A stretch of DNA of 64,000 bases. It comes from Streptomyces roseoverticillatus. Its GTDB lineage: Bacteria > Actinomycetota > Actinomycetes > Streptomycetales > Streptomycetaceae. Below the pieces are notes generated by a model. It searched no databases and was not told the DNA's origin. It was given only the letters and a program-made list of their open reading frames with translations. The translations under genes and the position numbers were made by a program. The DNA lies in NCBI RefSeq assembly GCF_000719265.1, contig NZ_JOFL01000002.1, forward strand, positions 186,001 to 250,000, in the 5' to 3' direction. Positions within the stretch are counted from its first letter, which is position 1; every line of letters begins with the position of its first letter. Shown here piece by piece: positions 34,446 to 43,097 of the stretch.

Positions 34446-34660
34446 CTGCCGGTGGTTTCGGCACCGCCGGTCACGATCGTCGTGGCTGATCGCCGCTGCG
34501 GCGGGAGTGAGAGGCCCCGGTCCCACCCTTTCGTCGTCTCCCCCTGCGGGGGGCCGGGGGCTTGCCCCCGGTTTCGGGAAGGGGCGGGCCAGGGGAATAA
34601 CCTCCGCCGCGACGGCGTGCAACCCCCACCGGCGTGATCGGCGGTGCCGAACCGGCGTAC
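34446..34660. repeat. Long inverted intergenic repeat (locus D)
   Basis: Lies between convergent genes. The left arm (about 34454-34508, with GGCACCGCCGGT at 34460-34471 and a CGCCGCTGCGGCGG core) is an imperfect inverted copy of the right arm (about 34601-34654, with CCGCCGCGACGGCG and CGGCGGTGCCGAACCGG). The loop contains its own hairpins, CCCCTGCGGGG and GGGGGCTTGCCCCC. It may also terminate both genes. Confidence 0.75.
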
Positions 34661-34664
34661 GGCT

Positions 34665-34946
34665 CTACGCCTCCAGGCCGATCGCGAACGCCGCCTCCAG
34701 GTCGTGCTGCGAGTACGTGCGGAACGCAATGTGCGTCTCCGTCGACGCGACGCCCGGCACCTTGCTGATGCGGCCGGGAATGACATCGGCCAGATCGTCG
34801 TGGCGGGCCACCCGGACCATGGCGATCAGGTCGTGCGCCCCGGTCACCGAGTACACCTCGCTCACGCCCTCGATCGCCGCGATCTGCTCGGCGATCTCGG
34901 GGATCCGGTCGACGTCGGTCTTGATCAGGACGATCGAAGTGATCAC
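34665..34946 (-). CDS. Stand-alone Lrp/AsnC ligand-binding (RAM) domain protein
   Basis: 93 residues matching only the effector-binding domain of Lrp/AsnC regulators: MITSIVLIKTDVDRIPEIAE, GVSEVYSVTGAHDLIAMVRV and GVASTETHIAFRTYS. There is no helix-turn-helix, so it cannot bind DNA alone; such proteins bind amino acids and may modulate full-length Lrp proteins or enzymes. Its ATG overlaps the stop of the rhomboid protease gene (34943-34946), so they are co-translated. The aminotransferase converges on it across repeat D. Confidence 0.9.
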   Translation of the reverse strand: MITSIVLIKTDVDRIPEIAEQIAAIEGVSEVYSVTGAHDLIAMVRVARHDDLADVIPGRISKVPGVASTETHIAFRTYSQHDLEAAFAIGLEA

Positions 34947-35659
34947 GGCGGGCTCCTATCGGGGGTCGGGGGGCAGCCCCGCTTCACTCTAGTCGTACGT
35001 CCGTACCTCGCCCACGCGTACAGGAAGCCGAGGGCGAAGCCCACGACGTGGGCGAGGTAGGCGACGCCGGGGCGGTCGCCGGCCGAGCGGGCGGCGAGCC
35101 ATTGCAGGGCGAACCAGAAGAGCAGTACGGCCCAGGCCGGGAAGCGCAGGGGCAGGAAGAAGAGGAACGGGAAGAGACTGGTGACGCGGGCCCGGGGGAA
35201 GAGGTAGAGGAAGGCTCCGAGCACGCCGGAGATCGCCCCGGAGGCGCCGACGAGCGTCCGGTCGGAGCCCGCGTGCACGACGGCGTAGCCGAGCAGCGCC
35301 AGCACTCCGGCGGTGAGGTAGAAGACGGCGAAGGCTCCCCGGCCCATTCGGTTTTCGGCCATCGCGCCGAAGACATAGAGGAAGAGCATGTTCCCGAGCA
35401 GATGCAGCCAGTTGCCGTGCACGAAGAGCGCGGTGAGCGGGGTGATCAGCTCCGCCGCGGGCCCGTGCCAGAGCTCCTCCGGCACCACGCCCCAGCGCTC
35501 GAAGTAGGCGGCCTGCGCGGCCAGGAGGCCGCTGCCGCTGCCGGGGCCGCCGGACAGCGGGACCACGAGGCCGGACGCGGGGCCGAGCAGGAACACCACG
35601 CAGCAGGAGCCGATGAGGCCGTAGGTGACGAGGGGAGCCTGTCCCGGCTTTCCGAACAT
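34943..35659 (-). CDS. Rhomboid intramembrane serine protease
   Basis: 238 residues with six to seven hydrophobic helices. The signature elements are TALFVHGNWLHLLGNMLFLYVFG (helix 2, with the oxyanion His/Asn), the catalytic serine in LVGASGAISGVLGAFL near 137, and the catalytic histidine in LAHVVGFALGF near 201. It cleaves membrane proteins within the bilayer; substrates are unknown. The ATG at 35659 has no clear ribosome site. Coupled to the downstream RAM-domain gene. Confidence 0.94.
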   Translation of the reverse strand: MFGKPGQAPLVTYGLIGSCCVVFLLGPASGLVVPLSGGPGSGSGLLAAQAAYFERWGVVPEELWHGPAAELITPLTALFVHGNWLHLLGNMLFLYVFGAMAENRMGRGAFAVFYLTAGVLALLGYAVVHAGSDRTLVGASGAISGVLGAFLYLFPRARVTSLFPFLFFLPLRFPAWAVLLFWFALQWLAARSAGDRPGVAYLAHVVGFALGFLYAWARYGRTTRVKRGCPPTPDRSPP

Positions 35660-35811
35660 GAGCAGATCATGACGTACCAGCAGTAAAGCGCACAGAGTGC
35701 CTCGCCGGGCCGTCGAAGCGGGCCCACGCTCCGCGCCGCATGACCATCAGGCCGTAGGGTTACGGGAAGCACACCCGCAGTTCGATGGACTTGACGAGGA
35801 CGGACGACACG

Positions 35812-36051
35812 ATGGGCGTTCCCCAGCCGACAGCCGGGACCCGGTGGCGCTGCGCGCTGTGCGGCAATCTGACCCGGTTCGATGTGACGCGTACGACCAA
35901 AGCCGTGGAATTCGTCCACCTCGACCTTTCCGGCGAGCCGAGCGTGGAGGAGCGCGAGGTGGTCAGTGAGACCATCGAGTCCGTGCGTTGCCGCTGGTGC
36001 AACGCGGTCGACCAGGTCGAGCTGGTGGACCGGCCGGGCGCGAACGCCTGA
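35812..36051 (+). CDS. Small zinc-ribbon protein
   Basis: 79 residues starting MGVPQPTAGTRWRCALCGN. Two cysteine pairs, CALC near 15-18 and CRWC near 61-64, would bind one zinc ion in a rubredoxin-like ribbon. No further domain is present. The in-frame ATG at 35785 is possible, but 35812 has GAGGA upstream. It is 12 bp ahead of the NYN protein gene on the same strand, so the two are likely co-transcribed and could act together on RNA; that is inference. Confidence 0.75.
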   Translation: MGVPQPTAGTRWRCALCGNLTRFDVTRTTKAVEFVHLDLSGEPSVEEREVVSETIESVRCRWCNAVDQVELVDRPGANA

Positions 36052-36063
36052 AGAACGGGAGCG

Positions 36064-37446
36064 ATGGTGGTGGAGCACACGGGTGGCGCGGAGACGGCCG
36101 GTGGGCCTGGTGACACCGGTGGGACCGACGGCGCTGCCGAGGTGCTCGACCGACCGTTGCCGGAGGGCGTGCGGCGCCGGGTCATCGCGCTGGTGGCGGA
36201 GGCGTTCGGCGGGCTGACCGTGGCCGAACTCCCGGCGGCGCTGCGGCAGTACGCCCGGTTCACGCCGAGCCGTCGGGCCAAGTTCGCGGGCAACGCGATG
36301 GCGGCCGCGGTGGAGAACGACGCCGCGTTCCGCCAGCGCGTCTCGGCCCGGCTGCGCGAGACGGGCTCGGAGCTCGCCGAGGCCCTGGACGCGGGTTCCC
36401 CGCCGGCGGCCGCCGATCCGGAGGACGTCGCGGCCATGGCGTACGTGCTCCGGCCCGCCGGCTGGGTCAAGCTCGTCACGGCGGCCGGCGAGGAGGCGCT
36501 GCGGGCGACCGCGGAGCGCGCCGGCGAGGAGGCCCAGCGCGAACTGCGGCGGCTGCGCGAGGAGCTGGCGGAGGCGCGGGCCGCGGCCCGCGCCGAGACC
36601 GAGCGGCTCCGCGCCGAGCTGGACGCCGCCCGCAAGGAATCCGATTCGCTGCAGCGCAAGCTGCGCAGCGCCGTGGCCGACGTGCGGCGCGGCGAGGCAG
36701 CCGTGCGCAAGGCGGAGGCCGAGCTGGAGGCCGTACGGGCGGCCGGCGCGGCCGAGAAGGCGCAGGCGCTGGGGGAGACCCGGCGGCTCAGGACGCGGCT
36801 GTCGGAGGCCGAGGCCGGGCTGGAGGCGAGCCGCCGGGCGGTGCGCGAGGGCCGCAGCGTGGAGGACATGCGCCTGCGCCTGCTGCTCGACACCGTGCTG
36901 GACGCGGCCCAGGGGCTGCGGCGCGAGCTGGCGCTGCCGCCCGTCTCCGTGCATCCGGCGGACACGGTGGACGCCGTGGAGCCCGGCCGGATGACCCCGA
37001 AGGACATCGCCACGCGCGCCCTGTCCGAAACCGACCCGGCACTCCTGGACCAGCTGCTGGCGCTGCCTCAGGCGCACCTCGTGGTCGACGGCTACAACGT
37101 CACCAAGACCGGCTATCCGACGATGCCGCTGGACAAGCAGCGGCTGCGGCTGCTGGGCGGGCTCGCGATGCTGGCCGCGCAGACGGGCGCCGAGGTCACG
37201 TGCGTCTTCGACGGCGCCGAGCTGGCCGCGCCCGTCCTGCTCGCGCCGCCGCGCGGGGTGCGGGTGCTCTTCAGCAAGCCCGGGGTCACCGCCGACGAGC
37301 TGATCCGCCAGCTGGTGCGGGCCGAGCCGCCGGGCCGGCCGGTCGTGGTGGTCTCCACCGACCGCGAGGTCGCGGACGGCGTCGCGAAGGCGGGCGCCCG
37401 GCCGGTGGCATCGGCCCTGCTCCTCAAGCGACTTGCCCGTACCTGA
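36064..37446 (+). CDS. NYN/PIN-like domain protein with long coiled coil (possible RNase)
   Basis: 460 residues. The N-terminal third is acidic and helical, residues about 150-275 form a long coiled coil (repeated EAQRELRRLREELAEA-type heptads), and the C-terminal part (about 335-460) is a YacP-like NYN domain: LVVDGYNVTKTGYP, CVFDGAELA and VVVVSTDREVADGVAKAGA supply conserved aspartates of a PIN-like nuclease site. An RNA-cleaving or RNA-binding role is likely by family. It follows the zinc-ribbon gene. Confidence 0.85.
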   Translation: MVVEHTGGAETAGGPGDTGGTDGAAEVLDRPLPEGVRRRVIALVAEAFGGLTVAELPAALRQYARFTPSRRAKFAGNAMAAAVENDAAFRQRVSARLRETGSELAEALDAGSPPAAADPEDVAAMAYVLRPAGWVKLVTAAGEEALRATAERAGEEAQRELRRLREELAEARAAARAETERLRAELDAARKESDSLQRKLRSAVADVRRGEAAVRKAEAELEAVRAAGAAEKAQALGETRRLRTRLSEAEAGLEASRRAVREGRSVEDMRLRLLLDTVLDAAQGLRRELALPPVSVHPADTVDAVEPGRMTPKDIATRALSETDPALLDQLLALPQAHLVVDGYNVTKTGYPTMPLDKQRLRLLGGLAMLAAQTGAEVTCVFDGAELAAPVLLAPPRGVRVLFSKPGVTADELIRQLVRAEPPGRPVVVVSTDREVADGVAKAGARPVASALLLKRLART

Positions 37447-37521
37447 CCGTCAAGCCGCCGTCACCGGCTGTGTCATGTTGGTAAAGCTTCGCTTGGGGCG
37501 GGAGATTTTTCTGATGAGGAT

Positions 37522-37551
37522 TTGAACGGATCACTCCGGGGTCACTAAGGT
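37522..37551 (+). promoter_or_regulatory. Predicted promoter of the first NlpC/P60 gene
   Basis: TTGAAC (37522-37527), 18 nt, TAAGGT (37546-37551): a good vegetative-type promoter about 115 bp before the start codon. The next gene has the same TTGAAC-18-TAnnGT arrangement. Confidence 0.6.
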
Positions 37552-37665
37552 CGGGCCTCGAACCTTCGCCCGGTTGATCATCCACTAGGGGTGACGGTGA
37601 AGGTCCCGCCCGAACCGCCGCTTTTCGGCGTGCGGTGGCGGCCGAGGAAGAAGGAGCTCGTCTCC

Positions 37666-38727
37666 GTGGCGTCCCACCGTCGACCCAAGCAGCCGGGCCG
37701 CGCCCGGGTGACCGTCCTGACGGCGACCGCAGCCGCAGCCGTCGCCCTCACCTCCCAGGCCGCGCACGCCGATCCGAAGGCCTCCAAAGCAGAGGTCAAG
37801 GAGAAGGTCGACAAGTACTACGAAGAGGCCGAGCAGGCCACGGAGAAGTACAACGGGGCCAAGGAGAAGCAGGACAAGCTCGACCAGCAGGTCACCGATC
37901 TCCAGGACAAGGTCGCCCGCGGCCAGGAGGAGATCAACAAGCTGCGCAACGGCCTCGGTTCGCTGGCCACCGCGCAGTACCGCAGCGGCGCCGTCGACCC
38001 CTCGCTGCAGCTGCTCCTGTCCTCCGACCCCGACGGCTACCTCGACAAGGCCTCGACGCTCAACCAGGTGAGTGCCAAGCAGGCCAGCACCCTCAAGCAG
38101 ATCTCCGAGAAGCAGCGCGTGCTCAAGCAGCAGCGCCAGGAGGCCACCGGCAAGCTCAAGGACCTCGCGGAGACCCGCAAGGTGCTGGGCGAGCAGAAGG
38201 AGTCCGTCCAGGAGAAGCTCGCCGCGGCCAAGGAGCAGCTCAACACCCTCACCGCCGCCGAGCGCGCCGAGGTCATGGGCGAGAAGGAGAAGGCCGACGG
38301 CGGCAAGAGCGGCGACGGCGCCCGCGCCGGCCGCGACGACTCCCGCCCGGACCTCGGCAAGGACGTGCCCACCTCCGGCCGCGCCGCCGCGGCCCTCGCC
38401 GCCGCCCAGGGCAAGATCGGCTCGCCGTACGTGTGGGGCGCGACCGGCCCGGGCTCCTTCGACTGCTCCGGGCTGACCGGATGGGCGTACGCGCAGGCCG
38501 GCGTCACGCTGCCGCGCATCTCCCAGGACCAGGCCAACGCCGGCACCCGCATCTACGACCAGAGCCAGCTCAAGCCCGGTGACCTGGTGCTCTTCTACGG
38601 CGACCTGCACCACATCGGCCTCTACGCGGGCAACGGCATGACCCTGCACGCCCCCAAGCCGGGCGCGAACGTCCGCTACGAGTCGATGGGCAACATGCCC
38701 TTCCAGTTCGGCGTCCGCATAGGCTGA
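37666..38727 (+). CDS. Secreted NlpC/P60 peptidoglycan hydrolase
   Basis: 353 residues. A signal peptide (about 1-35, ending SQAAHA), a long coiled coil (about 45-215) and a C-terminal NlpC/P60 domain (about 235-353) with catalytic Cys in SFDCSGLTGW (near 267) and His in LHHIGLYAG (near 314). It should cleave D-Glu-mDAP type bonds of the peptide stem during growth or division, similar to RipA/RipC. GTG 37666 with AAGGAG 9 nt upstream gives the N-terminus MASHRRPKQ shared with the next paralogue; the frame opens at 37591. Confidence 0.92.
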   Translation: MASHRRPKQPGRARVTVLTATAAAAVALTSQAAHADPKASKAEVKEKVDKYYEEAEQATEKYNGAKEKQDKLDQQVTDLQDKVARGQEEINKLRNGLGSLATAQYRSGAVDPSLQLLLSSDPDGYLDKASTLNQVSAKQASTLKQISEKQRVLKQQRQEATGKLKDLAETRKVLGEQKESVQEKLAAAKEQLNTLTAAERAEVMGEKEKADGGKSGDGARAGRDDSRPDLGKDVPTSGRAAAALAAAQGKIGSPYVWGATGPGSFDCSGLTGWAYAQAGVTLPRISQDQANAGTRIYDQSQLKPGDLVLFYGDLHHIGLYAGNGMTLHAPKPGANVRYESMGNMPFQFGVRIG

Positions 38728-38804
38728 CGGACCGGCCCGCCACTTAGGCCGAACGGCTGACGCGCCGCCCGTTCGGGCGAATCGCGGTGGCCCGCGCTGA
38801 CTCC

Positions 38805-38840
38805 ACGCCCCGCCGGTGACCTGCGTCTCCGGCGGGGCGT
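38805..38840 (+). terminator. Terminator between the two NlpC/P60 genes
   Basis: ACGCCCCGCCGG (38805-38816) pairs perfectly with CCGGCGGGGCGT (38829-38840) across a 12-nt loop, showing the paralogues are separate transcription units. Confidence 0.75.
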
Positions 38841-38875
38841 CCGCATTCCCGTCCCATTCCCACCCCCGGCGGTCT

Positions 38876-38905
38876 TTGAACGCGGGGTGAGCACGCCGCT
38901 ACTGT
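38876..38905 (+). promoter_or_regulatory. Predicted promoter of the second NlpC/P60 gene
   Basis: TTGAAC (38876-38881), 18 nt, TACTGT (38900-38905), about 65 bp before the start codon. Confidence 0.6.
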
Positions 38906-38972
38906 CCGGCGTGCGGTATGACACGTTCCGGACCGCACCCACAGAGCAGCAACGAAGGGAGTGCGGCAGCCC

Positions 38973-40046
38973 GTGGCGTCCCATCGCCGTTCTTCGCAGT
39001 CCGGTCTCACCCAGACCGTCCGGGTCACCGTCCTGTCCGCCGCCGTGGCCACGGCCGCGGCCGCCATGGCGCCCCCGGCCGTAGCGCGGCCCGGCGACAC
39101 CGCCCGCGACGACCGGTCCGGCGGCACCGTCAAGTCGCAGGTCGACCGGCTCTACGAGCAGGCCGAACGGGCCACCGAGAAGTTCAACCAGGCCGGCGAG
39201 CGCGCCGGCGAGCTCCGCCGCAAGGTCGCCGAGGCCACCGACCGCGTGGCCCGCGGCCAGGAGCGCGTCAACCACATGCGCACCGCCCTCGGCATGATCG
39301 CCGCCGCGCAGTACCGCAGCGGCGCCGTCGACCCCGCCCTCCAGCTGCTCCTCTCCTCCGACCCCGACGGCTACCTGGAGCGCGCCGCCACCCTCGACCG
39401 CGTCTCCGACCGCCAGGGCGAACAGCTCAAGGCCCTCCTCGGCGCCCAGCGCGCCCTCCGCCAGGAGCGCACCGAGGCCGCCCGCATGCTGGGCGAGCTG
39501 GAGGACACCCGCAAGGCCGTCGAACACCACAAGCGCGACGTCGAGAGCAAGCTCGCCACCGCCCGCCGGCTGCTGAACGCCCTGCCCGAGGCCGACCGCC
39601 GGGCCTACGCGCGGGCCTCGCGCTCCGGCGGCACCCGGACCCTGGACCACCCGGGCGGCGACGGGTTTCCCGGCGGGCTGCAGGACCTCACCGCCGCCGC
39701 CGGCCGCGGCGCCGCGGCCGCCATGGCCGTCCGCTCCGCCGTCGGCTCGCCCTACGCCTGGGGCGCGAGCGGGCCGGGCGCCTTCGACTGCTCCGGGCTC
39801 ATGCAGTGGGCCTACGGGCGGGCCGGGGTCGGCCTGCCGCGCACCTCCCAGGCCCAGCGCAACGCCGGCCGGCACGTCCCGCTGTCCGAGGCCCGCCCCG
39901 GTGACCTCGTCATCTACCGCGACGACGCCAGCCACGTGGGCATGTACGTGGGCAACGGGCAGGTCATCCACGCGCCCTACCCGGGCGCCCGCGTGCGCTA
40001 CGACCCGGCCAACATGATGCCGATTTCGTCCGTGACCCGGCCGTGA
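38973..40046 (+). CDS. Secreted NlpC/P60 peptidoglycan hydrolase, tandem paralogue
   Basis: 357 residues with the same plan as its neighbour: signal peptide, coiled coil, NlpC/P60 domain with Cys in AFDCSGLMQW and His in ASHVGMYVG. The segment QYRSGAVDPALQLLLSSDPDGYL differs from the upstream copy by one residue, while the catalytic domains and linkers differ more, so this is an old duplication with a conserved coiled-coil hinge. GTG 38973 is chosen over 38961, which overlaps the ribosome site. Confidence 0.92.
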   Translation: MASHRRSSQSGLTQTVRVTVLSAAVATAAAAMAPPAVARPGDTARDDRSGGTVKSQVDRLYEQAERATEKFNQAGERAGELRRKVAEATDRVARGQERVNHMRTALGMIAAAQYRSGAVDPALQLLLSSDPDGYLERAATLDRVSDRQGEQLKALLGAQRALRQERTEAARMLGELEDTRKAVEHHKRDVESKLATARRLLNALPEADRRAYARASRSGGTRTLDHPGGDGFPGGLQDLTAAAGRGAAAAMAVRSAVGSPYAWGASGPGAFDCSGLMQWAYGRAGVGLPRTSQAQRNAGRHVPLSEARPGDLVIYRDDASHVGMYVGNGQVIHAPYPGARVRYDPANMMPISSVTRP

Positions 40047-40096
40047 GCACGCCCTGAGCGCACGCCGGGGGGCGCGCGGCTCGTACGATGCGGGAC

Positions 40097-41404
40097 GTGA
40101 CGGGCCGGTGGCGTAGGAGCGGACGCGGGGGCACACGCGCGGGCGGCCATGGGCCGGCCCGCCGGGCGGCGTGCCTCCTGATGGCCCTCCAGGCCCTCCT
40201 CGTCTGCCTCACCGGCTGCTCCGGCCTCACCGGCGGGACCGACGGCCGGGACCGGGCCCTGCAGGGCGTCCTGGACCGGTGGGCCGCGGCCGTCCGCGAC
40301 CACGACGAGAACGCCTACCTCGCCGCCGTCGACCCCGCCGCCGAGGGATACCGGGCCGAGCAGCGCCGCGTCTTCGCCAACCTCGCCGCGGTGCCGTTCG
40401 CCTCCTGGGACTACCGGCTCGTGCGCACCGGCGGCTTCACCCCCGAGCGGGGCGACGGCGGCGGGCGGCGCGTCGCCGCCGAGGCCGAGCTGCGGTACCG
40501 GCTGGCCGGCTACGACGGCGTGCCCGTCACCACCCGCACCCGGCTCACCCTCGTCGAGCGCGGCGGACGGTGGTACGTGGCCGCGGAGGCCGCCCCGCAG
40601 GGCGGCGGGCAGCTGTGGCAGCAGGGCCCCGTCACCGTCGTCCGCGGCGAGCGCAGCCTCGTCCTCGGCGTCGGCCAGGACCGCGAGCGGCTGCGCGCCC
40701 TCGCCGACCTCGCCGACAAGGCCGTCCCCGCCGTGGGCGCGGCCTGGCACGCCAAGCCGCGGGAATGGCCCGGACGGGTCGTCGTCGAGATGCCGGCCTC
40801 CCTGGAGCGGATGGCCGCCCTGCTCGACTCGCCCGTCTCCAACTACCGCGGCATCGCCGCCGTGACCACCGGCGAGGCGGGCGGCACGGGCGCCGCCGCG
40901 CCCGCGGACCGCATCATCGTCAACCCCGAGGCGTACGGCGTGCTCGGCGAGTTCGGGCGGCGCATCGTCCTCACCCACGAGACCGCGCACGTCGCCACCC
41001 GCGCCAAGACGACCAAGGCCACGCCGCTGTGGCTGTCCGAGGGCTTCGCCGACTGGGCCGCCTACCGCGGCACCGGCCGCACCGCGCGCCAGGCCGCGCC
41101 CGAACTCGCCCGCGCCGCCGCGGCGGGGCGCCTCCCCCGGGAACTCCCCGGGGACCCCGACTTCGGCTTCGCCGGGGAGGCGGGGAAGCTGGCCCGCGCG
41201 TACGAGGAGGGGTGGCTGGCCTGCCGCCTGATCGCCGAGAGCTGGAGCGAGGAGAAACTCGTCGCGTTCTACCGCGCGGTGGGCGACCGCGGCCGCCGCG
41301 ACGGGGCGGTCGAGGGCGCCCTCCGGGACGTCCTCGGCATCTCGCCGGGGGAGTTCACGCAACGGTGGCGCGCGTATGTGGCGGAGCAGTTCGGTTCGGG
41401 CTGA
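40097..41404 (+). CDS. Lipoprotein zinc metalloprotease (gluzincin, MA-like)
   Basis: 435 residues. A basic N-terminus and hydrophobic stretch end in the lipobox LTGCSG, so it is predicted to be an extracytoplasmic lipoprotein. Residues about 45-180 resemble a NTF2-like or Ig-like accessory region. The catalytic part has LTHETAHVATR (HExxH, near 296) and, 18 residues on, LSEGFADWAAY, giving the third ligand Glu of gluzincins. GTG 40097 lies 7 nt after TACGAT, fitting a leaderless message; ATG 40088 inside that hexamer is less likely. It follows the two NlpC/P60 genes on the same strand. Confidence 0.85.
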   Translation: MTGRWRRSGRGGTRAGGHGPARRAACLLMALQALLVCLTGCSGLTGGTDGRDRALQGVLDRWAAAVRDHDENAYLAAVDPAAEGYRAEQRRVFANLAAVPFASWDYRLVRTGGFTPERGDGGGRRVAAEAELRYRLAGYDGVPVTTRTRLTLVERGGRWYVAAEAAPQGGGQLWQQGPVTVVRGERSLVLGVGQDRERLRALADLADKAVPAVGAAWHAKPREWPGRVVVEMPASLERMAALLDSPVSNYRGIAAVTTGEAGGTGAAAPADRIIVNPEAYGVLGEFGRRIVLTHETAHVATRAKTTKATPLWLSEGFADWAAYRGTGRTARQAAPELARAAAAGRLPRELPGDPDFGFAGEAGKLARAYEEGWLACRLIAESWSEEKLVAFYRAVGDRGRRDGAVEGALRDVLGISPGEFTQRWRAYVAEQFGSG

Positions 41405-41715
41405 GCGGGGTTCGGCACCGCGGTGCCCACTCCGTGGGGGTTGCGCCGGGTCCGGCACCGCCGGTCCACGCCGTGGGGGTTGCTCGCCGTTGCGGCGGGA
41501 TTTCTTGCCTGCGGCAAGGTGCCCGGCGGGCGGAGAGGCCGCGGCCTCCCGGCAGTGGGTGGTCGAGAGGCCCCGCCTCTCACTCCCGCCGCGGCGGCGA
41601 CCAGCCACCGCGGCGGTGACCGGCGGTGCCGGACCGGGCTCAACCTTCGCGGAACGGCACTGTGCCGGACCGGTCTCACGCTCCGTATGGGCTCGCCCCC
41701 CACCGGGTGGGACCG
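41405..41715. repeat. Long inverted intergenic repeat (locus E)
   Basis: This 311-bp gap between convergent genes holds no gene. The left arm (about 41449-41501, with GGCACCGCCGGT at 41454-41465 and CGCCGTTGCGGCGG at 41485-41498) is an imperfect inverted copy of the right arm (about 41583-41637, with ACCGGCGGTGCC at 41619-41630). An extra partial left copy (GGTTCGGCACCGCGGTGCCC) precedes it at about 41409. The loop contains AGAGGCCCCGCCTCT. Confidence 0.8.
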
Positions 41716-42954
41716 TCAGCCCGCCACAAGGGCTCGTTCCCGCTCCGCGGGAGGGTCGTCGGGGGAGGGCGCCTCCGGCAGGGACACCGTCCCGCGCCAC
41801 AGCCGCGCGCACGAGATCAGCGTCGCGACGACCAGCAACCCGTTCCGCAGGGTCAGCGTGGCCACGCCCAGCTTGTCGCTGGCGACCACGTGGGAGAACC
41901 AGATCGGGAACTCCAGCTGGGTCAGCGGCGCGGCCAGCAGCACGAGAACGATCGGCAGCCGCTGCCGCGTCGTGCCCATCGTCAGGCACACGGCCGCCAG
42001 CCCGAGCAGCCAGACCACGTACTGCGGGCTGATCACCCGGCTGGTCGTGGTGAACAGCAGCACCGCAGCGAACGCCGCCTCGTACGGCGTGCACGCCGTG
42101 AACCGCCTGGCCCGCACGCGCCACAGCAGCAGCCAGGCGAACGCCAGGACGCTCAGCAGGAGCGCGAGCCGGCTCATGGTGTGGACGTACGGGCCGAGGA
42201 ACTCCACGGAGCCGTAGTGCAGCCGCGCGTGCCCGTGCCAGCCGGCGTGCCGCCCGAGGTGGAAGACGAGCGAGCCCAGGGACTCCACCTCGGTGCCCCG
42301 GTCCCGCTGGAAGGTCAGGAAGGCCAGCGCGCCCGGCATCGTCGCCGCGAACATCAGCCCGAGCGCCGCGGCCGTCATGGCCGCCGAGCCCCACGCCGCC
42401 CGCGTACGGGTCCCGCGCGGCGTGCCGACCAGCAGGAGCACCGGCCACACCTTCAGCAGCGCCCCGAAGGCCGTGAGGGCGCCGGAGAGGCGGGCCCGGC
42501 GCCCGGCCGCCAGCAGGGCGGCGACCGCGACGGCCGTCACCATCACGTCGTAGCGGGCGTAGACGATGGGGCCGAGCAGCGGGACGCCGGCCACCCACGC
42601 CCACACTCCGGCGGCCGGGCGCCGCCCGTCCCGCACCGCGTACAGCAGCAGCGCGTAGACGGCGGCGTCGGCGAGGAAGCAGACGACGAAGAAGGCGGGG
42701 GCGTAGTCGAGGAACGGCAGCAGGCCCGGGGCGAGCACGGCGAGGGCGGCGGCGGGCGGGTACTGCCAGGTGACGTCGTCGTAGGGGAAGGTGCCGGTGC
42801 GCAGCACCCCGTACCAGCCCTGGTAGATCACCTCGATGTCGACGGAGACGTCCGACCCCGGCATCACCCACACCCGCAGCACGCACATCAGCAGCACGGC
42901 CCGGGTGACGGCCCACACCGCGACCGAGAGCCGCAAACCCCTGCCCGCCATCAT
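41716..42954 (-). CDS. GT87-family polyprenol-phosphate-mannose-type membrane glycosyltransferase
   Basis: 412 residues with about ten transmembrane helices. The first extracytoplasmic loop has the acidic motif SVDIEVIYQGWYGVLRTGTFPYDDVTWQYPPAA, where the aspartate near residue 39 is the expected catalytic residue of GT-C enzymes, and a later KVWPVLLLVGTP matches the DUF2029/GT87 family (PimE-like). It would add mannose from a polyprenyl donor to a lipid or glycan outside the membrane. It is divergent from the GT4 mannosyltransferase, supporting a shared phosphatidylinositol mannoside or lipoglycan pathway. Confidence 0.85.
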   Translation of the reverse strand: MMAGRGLRLSVAVWAVTRAVLLMCVLRVWVMPGSDVSVDIEVIYQGWYGVLRTGTFPYDDVTWQYPPAAALAVLAPGLLPFLDYAPAFFVVCFLADAAVYALLLYAVRDGRRPAAGVWAWVAGVPLLGPIVYARYDVMVTAVAVAALLAAGRRARLSGALTAFGALLKVWPVLLLVGTPRGTRTRAAWGSAAMTAAALGLMFAATMPGALAFLTFQRDRGTEVESLGSLVFHLGRHAGWHGHARLHYGSVEFLGPYVHTMSRLALLLSVLAFAWLLLWRVRARRFTACTPYEAAFAAVLLFTTTSRVISPQYVVWLLGLAAVCLTMGTTRQRLPIVLVLLAAPLTQLEFPIWFSHVVASDKLGVATLTLRNGLLVVATLISCARLWRGTVSLPEAPSPDDPPAERERALVAG

Positions 42955-43097
42955 CCACCTCGCCCTTCACGGTCCCTACACGCTGTACGCGCGCCGCTAC
43001 TGCAAGGCATGATGCCGCCCCGGCCGGTCCATACGCGGTGACGTGGCGGGACGGGGCCCCGACTGCCCCCGATCGCACCCGGTACTGTCGGACGGCG

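Noticed and set aside
37447..37665. Possible c-di-AMP (ydaO) riboswitch before the NlpC/P60 gene
   Set aside because: Such switches precede some Streptomyces cell-wall hydrolase genes, but I find none of the conserved core segments here.
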